A stretch of DNA of 11,787 nt. Origin: an uncultured Bacteroidota bacterium. Lineage in GTDB: Bacteria; Bacteroidota; Bacteroidia; Chitinophagales; Chitinophagaceae. Location: NCBI GenBank assembly GCA_946479615.1, contig CAMLGR010000143.1, forward strand, positions 1 to 11,787. The letters run 5' to 3'. Below the pieces are notes generated by a model. It saw nothing but the letters and a program-made list of their open reading frames with translations. It made no database searches and had not been told where the DNA came from. Below are positions 1-6,493 of this stretch, piece after piece; positions within the stretch are counted from its first letter, which is position 1, and each line of letters opens with the position of its first letter. A program made the translations under genes and the position numbers.

Positions 1-811
1 TACCGTTGCTGGTGCCATTGGTGCCGCCGATATAACTGCCGGTGGCACGTATATTATGAATAGCGAGGCCGATACCGCCTGCGCTTTGTGAGATCTTGGC
101 TGTTTGTTTCAATGTATCATAAATGCCATCGATGCTATCCTCTTTCATTGTGAGCAGGAAGCAGGAAGACATTTGTGGTTTGGGAGTGCCGGCATTGAAC
201 AAGGTAGGAGTGGCATGTGTGAACCAGCGTTCACTCATCAAATGATAAGTTTTGATCGCGTTTTCGATATCATTTTTATGAATACCGACTGCTACTCGCA
301 TGTACATATGTTGCGGGCGCTCGGCTATCTCTCCGTTCACACGAAGCAGGTAAGACTTTTCGAGTGTTTTAAAACCAAAATAATCAAAGGCGAAATCACG
401 ATCGTATATGATAGTGCTGTCGAGTAATTCTGCATTCTCTTCAATTACCTGCCATACATCATCAGCCAGTAGAGGCATTTTCTTGCCGGTGCCTTTATCT
501 ACATAATGATAAAGTTTGTACATCGTTTCAGAAAATGATTTTACGGTATTCTTATGCAGGTTGCTGACTGCAATACGGCTGGCCAGGATAGCATAATCGG
601 GATGCTTCGTGGTCAATGAAGCAGCTGTTTCTGCAGCGAGGTTATCCAGTTCGGTCGTGGGAACGCCTTCATAGATACCTTCAATTACTTTCTTGGCAAC
701 ATCGATGGGATTTACAAGCGGGCTCAGTTTATAACTCAGTTTTTCTATCCGCGCCGTTACTTTATCAAATTTGACGCTTTCTTTCCTTCCGGTTCTTTTA
801 ATTACGTACAT
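1..811 (-). CDS. nrdA: Class Ia ribonucleoside-diphosphate reductase large (alpha) subunit, N-terminal part only
   Basis: This subunit reduces ribonucleoside diphosphates to deoxyribonucleotides, using the radical made by the NrdB partner. The first 270 residues are visible, starting at the ATG at 811-809; the gene continues beyond the left edge. Residues 1-90 form an ATP-cone allosteric domain (start [10 protein letters not shown]). The start of the catalytic barrel follows, with the motif [17 protein letters not shown]. Its Cys217 corresponds to the first redox-active active-site cysteine of the family (human RRM1 Cys218). The stretch SAGGIG...IRATGSY is close to eukaryotic R1 and fits the eukaryote-like NrdB upstream. 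The gap of 72 bp to nrdB on the same strand suggests co-transcription under the same B12 riboswitch. The identity is secure; the missing C-terminus means the terminal cysteine pair cannot be checked. Confidence 0.96.
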   Translation of the reverse strand, partial: MYVIKRTGRKESVKFDKVTARIEKLSYKLSPLVNPIDVAKKVIEGIYEGVPTTELDNLAAETAASLTTKHPDYAILASRIAVSNLHKNTVKSFSETMYKLYHYVDKGTGKKMPLLADDVWQVIEENAELLDSTIIYDRDFAFDYFGFKTLEKSYLLRVNGEIAERPQHMYMRVAVGIHKNDIENAIKTYHLMSERWFTHATPTLFNAGTPKPQMSSCFLLTMKEDSIDGIYDTLKQTAKISQSAGGIGLAIHNIRATGSYIGGTNGTSNG

Positions 812-842
812 GTTCAGGCAATTTATGGGTTGAGTAGTAATA

Positions 843-883
843 GTCAATGGTCAATAGTGAATATTTGACTATTCACCATTCAC
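843..883. repeat. Short inverted repeat between nrdB and nrdA
   Basis: Arms 843-858 and 868-883 are complementary at 14 of 16 positions around a 9-bp loop. The left arm (GTCAATGGTCAATAGT) is almost the same as the left arm of the hairpin at 2016-2076 inside the riboswitch, so both look like copies of one dispersed palindromic element. It fills most of the nrdB-nrdA spacer and could form an mRNA hairpin that adjusts the ratio of the two subunits; that role is inferred. Confidence 0.7.
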
Positions 884-1855
884 TTAAAAATCTTCTTCCA
901 ATGAAAAGCTTTGTGCTTCTTTGTTTCCGCCGAGCACACCTGCTTTTTGATAATCACCCACTCTTTTCTCGAAGAAATTCGTTTTGCCCTGGAGGGAAAT
1001 CATTTCCATAAAATCGAATGGGTTAGTGGCATTAAACATTTTGGGATAACCTAATTCACCGAGCCAGCGATCTGCAACGAACTCGATGTATTGTTTCATC
1101 AGGTCAGCATTCATACCGATTAATTTGACAGGTAACGCTTCGGTAATGAATTCTTTTTCTATTTCTACGGCATTGCCGATGATAGAATAAACCTGTTCCT
1201 GGGTCAGCCTGTTTTTAAGCATGCTGTATAGCAGGCAGGCAAATTCGCAGTGCAGACCTTCGTCGCGGCTGATCAGTTCATTGCTGAAGGTCAGTCCGGG
1301 CATCAATCCTCTTTTCTTCAGCCAGAAAATGGAACAGAAACTTCCGCTGAAGAAAATTCCTTCTACTGCGGCGAAGGCAACGAGGCGTTCTGCAAAATTT
1401 CCCTGTTCGATCCAGCGAAGCGCCCATTCTGCTTTTTTCTTAACAGCAGGTATGGTGTCGATCGCGTGAAACAGGCGGTCTTTTTCTTTGGGATCTTTTA
1501 TATAGGTATCGATCAGTAAGGCGTAAGTCTCGGAATGGATATTTTCCATCATGATCTGGAAGCCGTAAAAGCAACGGGCTTCGGGAAGTTGTACTTCACT
1601 CATGAAATTGACCGCGAGGTTTTCATTGACGATACCATCGCTGGCAGCGAAGAAGGCGAGTACATGAGAAATAAAATGACGTTCACCTTCATTCAGACCA
1701 GCCCAGTCCTTGGCGTCTGCGCTCAGGTCGAGCTCTTCAGCGGTCCAGAAGCTGGCTTCGTGTTTTTTATATTGTTCCCAGATTTTGGGGTAATTGATAG
1801 GCAGGATAACAAAACGGTCTTTGTTATCTTTTAATAATACTTCGTCTTCGTGCAT
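884..1855 (-). CDS. nrdB: Class Ia ribonucleoside-diphosphate reductase small (beta) subunit
   Basis: This 323-residue ferritin-like protein holds the di-metal site and tyrosyl radical that start ribonucleotide reduction in NrdA. By alignment with mouse R2 from memory, the metal ligands are Asp73, Glu104, His107, Glu165, Glu199 and His202, and the radical residue is Tyr111 (in [11 protein letters not shown]). All are present, so this is a tyrosyl-radical (Ia-like) enzyme and not a Phe-substituted class Ic form. Segments such as [20 protein letters not shown] and PVKLIGMN match eukaryotic R2. The acidic aromatic tail SFSLEEDF resembles the R1-docking peptide. The start MHEDEV is preceded by an A/T-rich stretch without a Shine-Dalgarno, normal in Bacteroidota. 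It is the first gene of an nrdB-nrdA unit behind a cobalamin riboswitch. Confidence 0.97.
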   Translation of the reverse strand: MHEDEVLLKDNKDRFVILPINYPKIWEQYKKHEASFWTAEELDLSADAKDWAGLNEGERHFISHVLAFFAASDGIVNENLAVNFMSEVQLPEARCFYGFQIMMENIHSETYALLIDTYIKDPKEKDRLFHAIDTIPAVKKKAEWALRWIEQGNFAERLVAFAAVEGIFFSGSFCSIFWLKKRGLMPGLTFSNELISRDEGLHCEFACLLYSMLKNRLTQEQVYSIIGNAVEIEKEFITEALPVKLIGMNADLMKQYIEFVADRWLGELGYPKMFNATNPFDFMEMISLQGKTNFFEKRVGDYQKAGVLGGNKEAQSFSLEEDF

Positions 1856-1874
1856 ATCGTTTTTTTAATAAAGT

Positions 1875-1966
1875 AAAAAAATGCGGCACGACAGAAGACG
1901 CGAACTCCATCAACTATAGTGGAAAGTTGAGGCTGTCTTCTCTGTCTGTACCTTACTCGGGAAGGT
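1875..1966 (-). promoter_or_regulatory. Expression platform of the B12 riboswitch: kissing-loop hairpin and terminator-like stem
   Basis: Read on the minus strand, two structures follow the aptamer. First is a small hairpin (1950-1966) with 5-bp arms ACCTT/AAGGT and a loop holding CCCG (1958-1961). This can pair with CGGG (2091-2094) in the aptamer, as in the L5-L13 kissing loop of the family. Second is a long stem pairing 1935-1946 with 1890-1899 (GTCTTC and its complement, with a small bulge), enclosing an inner stem TCAACT/AGTTGA (1925-1930 with 1910-1915). A run of seven U (1875-1881) comes 8 nt after the long stem, so it may act as a terminator, but the gap makes this weaker than a classic one. 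Translational control is the alternative. Confidence 0.55.
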
Positions 1967-1973
1967 TCCAAAC

Positions 1974-2172
1974 AATAATTGTCAACGGCAGGTTACCTGG
2001 CTTGTAGTGAGAATCGTCAATGGTCAATGGTGAATGATTGGAATACTCTTTTCACTATTGACTATTCACTATTCACGCGACATACAGTTGCCCGTCAGCC
2101 CATGATTTGCACATGGTTCCCCTTTTAAGCAGATGGTCGCCAAAATGACTATCCGCACCGCAACGAATTATT
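1974..2172 (-). ncRNA. Cobalamin (adenosylcobalamin) riboswitch upstream of nrdB
   Basis: On the minus strand the conserved parts occur in the right order. The P1 stem is AATAATT (2166-2172) with AATTATT (1974-1980). A P2 hairpin has 9 of 10 pairs between GCGGATAGTC and GACCATCTGC. The core (2083-2122) includes TTAAAAGGGGAACC, GTGCAAATC and GGCAACTGTA. The B12 box AAGCCAGGTAACCTGCCG lies at 1986-2003, against a family consensus of the type AGYCMGGAGACCTGCC. The facultative arm between core and B12 box is occupied by a repeat-derived hairpin. The RNA binds cobalamin and normally lowers expression of the gene below it, here nrdB-nrdA. Repression of class Ia RNR by B12 is established in Streptomyces, where a B12-dependent class II enzyme takes over; the same logic here is inferred. 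Confidence 0.9.
2016..2076. repeat. Inverted repeat lodged in the riboswitch variable arm
   Basis: The left arm at 2016-2036 (GTCAATGGTCAATGGTGAA and flank) and the right arm at 2051-2076 (TTCACTATTGACTATTCAC and flank) are largely complementary, with a few A-C mismatches. The left arm matches the repeat at 843-858 at nearly every position. It lies between the conserved core and the B12 box, where cobalamin riboswitches tolerate a variable hairpin. Confidence 0.7.
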
Positions 2173-2188
2173 TTTAAGAACTAGGCAA

Positions 2189-2196
2189 CGAATGTA
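2189..2196 (-). promoter_or_regulatory. Possible -7 promoter element for nrdB-nrdA
   Basis: On the minus strand the sequence is TACATTCG, one base from the Bacteroidota -7 consensus TAnnTTTG. It lies just upstream of the start of the riboswitch, where the transcription start must be. No convincing -33 TTTG was found at the usual spacing, so confidence is low. Confidence 0.35.
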
Positions 2197-2339
2197 ACGG
2201 TAACGAAAGAACGGCGTGGCATTAATTTTTCACAAAATGTGGATAGATTCTGAAACGCGCGCTGGACAGGAGTTTTGGGCAAAAATGTGTATGAATGTTC
2301 AAAATTAGTTTTGGTTTGAAAAGAGAAGAGTGAATACTG

Positions 2340-2394
2340 AAGAAGCAAGTGGGAAATAGTTAGTGGCGGGTGGGTCAGATTCCACTCGCTTCTT
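2340..2394. repeat. Inverted repeat in the nrdB / DUF6686-like divergent region
   Basis: AAGAAGCAAGTGG (starting 2340) and CCACTCGCTTCTT (ending 2394) are complementary except for one mismatch, with an extra G next to the loop and about 24 bases of loop. It sits in the long region between divergent units, and nothing transcribed from the left on the plus strand would need a terminator here. The rest of 2200-2410 shows no gene. Confidence 0.45.
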
Positions 2395-2410
2395 TGTATT
2401 TCCGCGGCTT

Positions 2411-2440
2411 CGTCAGGAATGTGTCAGTTTCCTTTTCCCG
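2411..2440 (+). promoter_or_regulatory. Pho-box-like regulatory element, copy 1
   Basis: CGTCAG at 2411, TGTCA at 2422 and TTTTCCCG at 2433 lie in exact 11-bp steps. The same 30-bp arrangement occurs at 3632-3661 and 8105-8134. It ends 69 bp before the start codon of the DUF6686-like gene. Direct TGTCA repeats spaced by 11 bp are the known form of PhoB operators; which regulator binds here is inferred. Confidence 0.6.
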
Positions 2441-2509
2441 AAAACTTTGTTTACTGAAATCGTAATAGAATTGGGATCGATTACGGCATTTTTACCAAAA
2501 TAATATTTT

Positions 2510-2842
2510 ATGTGCCGTTACGATACATTATATCACGCTGATAAAACAGGTTATGTGGTGCGTTGCGCGGAATGTGAGAAGATACAGGTGGGGTATGGCA
2601 ATATTGTATTTACGTTTGGGCATGAAGATTTTGAATCGTTTCGCTGGTGGCTGCAAAAACTGAAAGCGGATCAGCATCCCCTGGAAAATGAAACCCTGCG
2701 TTGTATTGTGATTCCAACACCCTGTGAGGGAATGAAATTGTTGTTGAGTATGCGGGAGTTGCGGGAATTTGACAGTATGCTGGAAACGGCTGATAATGAA
2801 CTGCGGTCGCTTGAATTACTGAGATTATTCGATGGCAGGTAG
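2510..2842 (+). CDS. Conserved hypothetical protein, probably DUF6686 family
   Basis: This is a 110-residue soluble protein of unknown function without signal peptide or membrane segment. The N-terminal part (residues 1-35, CRYDTLYHADKTGYVVRCAE) has Cys2 and a CAEC pair (Cys19, Cys22), which could bind a metal with a further ligand such as His9. The middle contains an aromatic stretch (FESFRWWLQKL). The C-terminal third is charged and probably helical. The overall pattern resembles DUF6686 of Bacteroidota; this assignment is from memory and moderately sure. It stands alone: the previous gene is divergent and the next starts 171 bp later after an array of palindromes. A Pho-box-like element precedes it, linking it by regulation to the porin and TonB receptor units. 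The start ATG follows an A/T-rich leader (AAAATAATATTTT). Confidence 0.8.
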   Translation: MCRYDTLYHADKTGYVVRCAECEKIQVGYGNIVFTFGHEDFESFRWWLQKLKADQHPLENETLRCIVIPTPCEGMKLLLSMRELREFDSMLETADNELRSLELLRLFDGR

Positions 2843-2927
2843 CTGCCTGAACGATACCCGACCGGGATAAATAATAAAATGTGGATCATGGTGCTGCCTC
2901 AGTCTTGAGCCGGCACTGAAAATATTC

Positions 2928-3001
2928 AAGGTGACACCTTCTTTGGCCAAGGTGACACCTTCCCCCCGAGGTGACACCTTGAAACGAGGAGGTGTCACCT
3001 T
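2928..3001 (+). repeat. Four GGTGWCACC palindromes spaced 19-21 bp
   Basis: Thirteen-base copies lie at 2928-2940 and 2949-2961 (AAGGTGACACCTT), 2968-2980 (GAGGTGACACCTT) and 2989-3001 (GAGGTGTCACCTT). Each is a near-perfect palindrome; the fourth has the centre base on the other strand. Start-to-start distances are 21, 19 and 21 bp, about two helical turns, so all four face the same side of the helix. The last copy lies between the candidate -33 and -7 elements of the nitroreductase gene. This fits an operator array, or a dispersed intergenic repeat. The spacers (6-8 bp) are far too short for CRISPR. Confidence 0.8.
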
Positions 3002-3008
3002 ACTTTCG
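2979..3008 (+). promoter_or_regulatory. Candidate promoter of the nitroreductase gene
   Basis: TTG at 2979-2981 and TACTTTCG at 3001-3008 are separated by 19 bp and resemble the Bacteroidota -33 (TTTG) and -7 (TAnnTTTG) elements, each with a small deviation. Transcription would start about 3013-3016, giving an almost leaderless message if translation begins at 3014 or 3023. Confidence 0.45.
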
Positions 3009-3013
3009 CTAAA

Positions 3014-3604
3014 ATGACACTGATGAATCCTGAACTGTTCAACGACCTCGCCCGCAAACGCCGCTCTGTATTTCCCGACCAATTCGAAGCCGGAAAAAAA
3101 GTAGATGACACCATCATAAAGGAAATCCTGGTCAATGCAACCTGGGCACCCAATCATGGCCAAACCGAACCCTGGCATTTTACCGTCTTTACCGGCGACG
3201 GCTTAAAAAAACTGGCCGCCTTTCAAAGCGAAGTCTACAAACAAGAAGCCGGAGCCGATTTTAAACAGGATAAATACATCAAACTCCAGCAACAACCGCT
3301 GAAAGCATCGCATATTATTGCGATCCTTATGAAACGCACGACCACCAAACGCATTCCTGAAATTGAAGATATCGAAGCCGTCGCCTGCGCGGTACAAAAT
3401 ATTTATCTCTCCGTCACTGCCTACGGTCTCGGCGGTTACTGGACCAGCGGAGGCATCACCTATATGGAAGGCGCCAAACCATTTTTTGGTTTGAACAGGG
3501 AAGATAAATTGCTTGGATTCTTTTATATCGGACATGTAGCCATCCCTTCACCACCCGCCAAAAGAGCAGCCCCTGATCAAAAGATAAACTGGAACAGGGG
3601 TTGA
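3014..3604 (+). CDS. Nitroreductase family protein (FMN-dependent NAD(P)H oxidoreductase)
   Basis: This 196-residue cytosolic flavoprotein is most like the small YdjA-type nitroreductases. These bind FMN as a dimer and pass hydride from NAD(P)H to nitroaromatics, quinones or other acceptors; the natural substrate cannot be read from sequence. Visible features are the N-terminal FMN-phosphate motif RKRRSV (residues 14-19), the WAPNHGQTEPW segment (about 46-56) that contacts the cofactor, and GLGGYWTSGG (about 139-148). Length is normal for the family. The start at 3014 (MTLMNPEL) is used here; the in-frame ATG at 3023 (MNPELF) is equally possible, because the candidate promoter ends only a few bases upstream. 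The gene appears monocistronic, between the palindrome array and the promoter of the porin operon. Confidence 0.93.
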   Translation: MTLMNPELFNDLARKRRSVFPDQFEAGKKVDDTIIKEILVNATWAPNHGQTEPWHFTVFTGDGLKKLAAFQSEVYKQEAGADFKQDKYIKLQQQPLKASHIIAILMKRTTTKRIPEIEDIEAVACAVQNIYLSVTAYGLGGYWTSGGITYMEGAKPFFGLNREDKLLGFFYIGHVAIPSPPAKRAAPDQKINWNRG

Positions 3605-3631
3605 GCCACTAACAGTTAATAGTTTGTTCTG

Positions 3632-3661
3632 TGTCAGGCAATTGTCACATTTATTTTCCCG
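3632..3661 (+). promoter_or_regulatory. Pho-box-like regulatory element, copy 2
   Basis: TGTCAG at 3632, TGTCA at 3643 and TTTTCCCG at 3654 lie in 11-bp steps. The element ends 56 bp before the porin start codon. A weak -7-like GAGATTTG lies at 3693-3700. It is the only conspicuous signal in the 113-bp spacer after the nitroreductase gene. Confidence 0.6.
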
Positions 3662-3717
3662 ATTGCGAAACAGATTTCTGCTGCCTATCATAGAGATTTG
3701 CATTCTTTTTACAATAT

Positions 3718-4971
3718 ATGATGTACTCTAAGGCCACCTACCGTTACCTCTTTGTCGTTTCGCTGATTATTGGTTCCTGCTTCTCATCCCAGTCACAGGT
3801 ACTTACACCCGAAGATTCCTTGTATGCAGGCCTGATCTCCAAAGAACAATCCACCGTATTGTCCGGTTATGGCGAAGCGCGCTATACACTCGATACCAAA
3901 CGCAGGAATGCCCATGCGTCGCTTTCCCGTGTCGTATTATTTGTCGGACATAAGTTCAGTAATAAAATATCTCTCTTTACCGAACTCGAACTGGAAGATG
4001 CATTGGTAGTAGGACAAGCCGGTGATGAAGATGAGACCGGCAAAGGTGGTATTAGCATGGAACAGGCGTTTATCAAATTCAACCTGAACCCTTCTGTTTA
4101 TATAGTAGCAGGTTTGTTTATTCCCCGGCTGGGTATTATCAATGAAAACCATTTACCCACGACTTTCAATGGAGTAGACAGACCCTTTGTTGAGGACCTG
4201 ATCATTCCTTCTACCTGGCGTGAAGTAGGAGTAGGTTTATATGGGGCTGTTAAAAGTGTTCCCGGTTTGAATTATTCTTTTGCATTGACCAACGGTTTAA
4301 ATTCTGAAGCCTTCCGCAATGGAAGTGGCATCCGCAATGGCCGCCAGTTAGGCTCACAGGCAGCCGGTTTAGGGTTGGGTGTTTCAGGATCGGTATTATA
4401 TTATATCAACAATTTCCGTTTGCAGGCTTCTGTGTATGCCGGCGGTTCTACCGCACTTGAAAAAAGAGTGGCGGATAGTTTGCAATTGAACAGTGGGGCA
4501 TTGGGCAATCCTGTTATGCTTGGCGAAGCCAATGCACAATATTCAAACAACGGGTGGAATATCCGGGTGATCGCCAGCGGCATCTCCATTCCTGATGCTG
4601 CCAATATCAATAAAGCATTTGCCAATAATACACCTGAAACAATTTATGGTGGATATGGCGAAGCAGCCTACGATCTTTTTTATAAAAAATATAAAGGGGC
4701 TAAATCCCTGAATATATTTGGAAGATATGAATACCTCGATCTGAGCGCCCGTGTCCCTTCCAATGGTATCGAGAACGATGCCAACCGCCAGCAATATATC
4801 GTAGGAGGATTGACATTCAAGCCGATTCGGGGAATAGCGATAAAAGCGGATTATGTAAGACGTATAACAGGTGATCCTAACCCGGTACTTATCATTACGC
4901 CTTTCCCGCAACAGATCCCTTATTTTAAAAACAATGGATTTATCAATCTGGGTGTAGCGTATAATTTTTAA
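3718..4971 (+). CDS. Outer-membrane porin-like beta-barrel protein
   Basis: This is a predicted 417-residue outer-membrane protein. Residues 1-27 are a signal peptide (hydrophobic YLFVVSLIIGSCF, cleavage near SQSQ). The rest alternates polar and hydrophobic residues in strand-length blocks and ends in phenylalanine (LGVAYNF), the usual signal for insertion by the BAM machinery. Segments such as FIPRLGIINENH, IIPSTWREVGVGLYG and FALTNGLN resemble phosphate-selective porin O/P-type barrels, so it probably forms a channel; the solute is unknown. Either of two adjacent ATGs (3718, 3721) may start it. It is the first gene of a tight run: its stop is one base from the Rieske start. A Pho-box-like element upstream would suit a phosphate- or anion-linked porin, but the neighbours point to metal uptake. 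Confidence 0.82.
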   Translation: MMYSKATYRYLFVVSLIIGSCFSSQSQVLTPEDSLYAGLISKEQSTVLSGYGEARYTLDTKRRNAHASLSRVVLFVGHKFSNKISLFTELELEDALVVGQAGDEDETGKGGISMEQAFIKFNLNPSVYIVAGLFIPRLGIINENHLPTTFNGVDRPFVEDLIIPSTWREVGVGLYGAVKSVPGLNYSFALTNGLNSEAFRNGSGIRNGRQLGSQAAGLGLGVSGSVLYYINNFRLQASVYAGGSTALEKRVADSLQLNSGALGNPVMLGEANAQYSNNGWNIRVIASGISIPDAANINKAFANNTPETIYGGYGEAAYDLFYKKYKGAKSLNIFGRYEYLDLSARVPSNGIENDANRQQYIVGGLTFKPIRGIAIKADYVRRITGDPNPVLIITPFPQQIPYFKNNGFINLGVAYNF

Positions 4972-4972
4972 T

Positions 4973-5392
4973 ATGCAGCGGAGAAATTTTATTAAGAAGA
5001 GTTGTGTGGCCTGCATGGCGATGATGGGATCGGGATTATTTCTCGAAAGCTGCAGCAGCAGTTTACCCATGGTAAAAACCACTCCGCGCGATCAACTGCT
5101 CTATGTCCCAACTGAAAAGTTTGCCAACCAGAACAACCTGGTCATTGTACGTAGCGCTGCATTGGAGAATGATATATTGCTGGTGAAAAAACAGGATACC
5201 TACAAAGCGCTCTACCTGAAATGCACACATGAAGGTATCGGCCTTTCTGCTACAGATAAAAAGATCATTTGCCCCGCTCATGGCAGCATCTTTGATTTTG
5301 ATGGCCATGTATTGAAAGAACCTGCGCTTCGTCCATTGAAAGAATTTACAACAGAGATTAACAACGAAAATATAATTATTCACTTAAGCTAA
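4973..5392 (+). CDS. Rieske [2Fe-2S] protein with twin-arginine signal
   Basis: This 139-residue protein has both Rieske cluster motifs: Cys84-Thr-His86 (KCTHEG) and Cys100-Pro-Ala-His103-Gly-Ser (CPAHGS), giving two Cys and two His ligands. The N-terminus MQRRNFIKKS matches a twin-arginine signal (RRxFxK), so it should be exported folded to the periplasm with its cluster. It also has LESC at residues 24-27, so it may be lipidated at Cys27, although Glu at -2 of a lipobox is unusual. It is small and has no second domain, so it is more likely a periplasmic electron carrier than an oxygenase. It begins one base after the porin stop, indicating translational coupling, and 11 bases precede the imelysin start. 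Its role may be to pass electrons to or from the di-haem protein encoded downstream. Confidence 0.93.
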   Translation: MQRRNFIKKSCVACMAMMGSGLFLESCSSSLPMVKTTPRDQLLYVPTEKFANQNNLVIVRSAALENDILLVKKQDTYKALYLKCTHEGIGLSATDKKIICPAHGSIFDFDGHVLKEPALRPLKEFTTEINNENIIIHLS

Positions 5393-5403
5393 ATTAACAC
5401 CTG

Positions 5404-6477
5404 ATGAAAAAGATAGTCCTCCCTGCAAGAATATTGATGGCTGTTGCCATACCCGTTATGATCGTTTCCTGTGATAAGAATGATGACAACGGAACAACAG
5501 ATGTAACGCAATTGAAAAAAGAAATACTTACTGATGCGGCCAGCACTGTAATCACTCCCTCCTATGAAGACATGTATGCAAAAGCAACAACCTTATCAAC
5601 AGCCGTAACCACGCTGATCACTACTACCAACGATGCGAATCTGACTGCAGCCCGCCAGGCATGGAAAGATATCCGTACCACCTGGGAGCAATCGGAAAGC
5701 TGGTTGTTCGGACCGGTAAGTTCAGATGATATCGATCCCCGTATCGATACATGGCCGGTTGACTTTAACGCATTGAATGCACAATTAAGCGGCGGCAATG
5801 CATTTACGGAAACGTATATCGATGGACTGGATGAAGATTTAAAAGGATTTCACCCGATCGAATATTTATTATGGGGTCAGAATGGTGATAAAACAGCAGC
5901 TTCCTTCACCGCGCGTGAAAAAGAATACCTCGCTGCATTGGCACTCAACCTGAAAAAACTGAGCCAGCAGGTAAGAGATAGCTGGACAACGGGCGGTTAT
6001 GCTAATTTATTGAGAACAGCAGGCGCGAGTGGTAATACAACATATCCTACTGTTCAGTCTGCCTACATAGAAATGGTAGATGCGATGGCAGGTATCTGTG
6101 ATGAAGTGGCCAATGGAAAAATGAAAGATCCGTTCGATGCACAGGACCCTACACAGGAAGAAAGTCCTTTCGCTAAAAATTCCATTATTGATTTTACCAA
6201 TAATATCCAAGGTATCTTAAAAATATACCAGGGAAAATTTGCAGCTGATGGAAAAGGAATAGAGGACCTGGTACGTAATTATAACCTGTCACTGGACAAT
6301 GAAATAAAAACAAAACACGCAACAGCGATTGCCTCATTGGACGCCATCACTGTTCCGTTTGGCCAGGCGATCAGTACACAGCAAACGCAGGTGCAATCGG
6401 CTATGGCAAAAATTAATGACCTGGCAACAACGCTGGAAACAAAATTGAAACCTTTTTTACAACAATACGCGCAATAA
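5404..6477 (+). CDS. Imelysin (M75) family lipoprotein
   Basis: This 357-residue lipoprotein has signal peptide and lipobox IVSC with Cys23 as the lipidated residue, followed by a polar linker. The M75 domain covers about 35-355. It shows the family GxHxxE motif as GFHPIEYLLWG (Gly148, His150, Glu153) and the motif DPRIDTWP (111-118). M75 domains occur in EfeO and in iron-regulated IrpA-like proteins, where they bind metal or take part in iron uptake; true peptidase activity is doubtful for the family. The protein probably sits on a periplasmic membrane face. It follows the Rieske gene by 11 bases and precedes the di-haem cytochrome gene, which suggests that the three work together, in a manner comparable to EfeO with its haem peroxidase partner EfeB. 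Identity is strong; metal specificity is inferred. Confidence 0.94.
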   Translation: MKKIVLPARILMAVAIPVMIVSCDKNDDNGTTDVTQLKKEILTDAASTVITPSYEDMYAKATTLSTAVTTLITTTNDANLTAARQAWKDIRTTWEQSESWLFGPVSSDDIDPRIDTWPVDFNALNAQLSGGNAFTETYIDGLDEDLKGFHPIEYLLWGQNGDKTAASFTAREKEYLAALALNLKKLSQQVRDSWTTGGYANLLRTAGASGNTTYPTVQSAYIEMVDAMAGICDEVANGKMKDPFDAQDPTQEESPFAKNSIIDFTNNIQGILKIYQGKFAADGKGIEDLVRNYNLSLDNEIKTKHATAIASLDAITVPFGQAISTQQTQVQSAMAKINDLATTLETKLKPFLQQYAQ

Positions 6478-6493
6478 CCAATTGGCAATAAAC

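Noticed and set aside
104..427. 107-codon plus-strand frame at the left edge
   Set aside because: Antisense to the clear nrdA N-terminal coding sequence, whose conserved motifs run through this stretch.
1221..1834. Three plus-strand open frames of 82-99 codons opposite nrdB
   Set aside because: They lie wholly within the well-conserved nrdB gene on the other strand and encode nothing recognisable.
2928..3001. CRISPR array
   Set aside because: Repeats are only 13 bp, spacers 6-8 bp, and there are no cas genes; the repeats are palindromic operator-like sites.
3718..4971. Firm naming of the barrel as a phosphate-specific porin (OprP/OprO)
   Set aside because: Resemblance is to the general fold pattern; no phosphate-binding residues could be assigned, and the neighbours suggest metal uptake.
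4543..5082. 179-codon minus-strand frame across the end of the porin and start of the Rieske gene
   Set aside because: It crosses two genes with strong evidence on the plus strand and has no family resemblance.
5404..6477. Calling the imelysin protein an active peptidase
   Set aside because: GxHxxE is present, but the M75 family is mainly linked to metal binding or uptake and catalysis is not established for this type.
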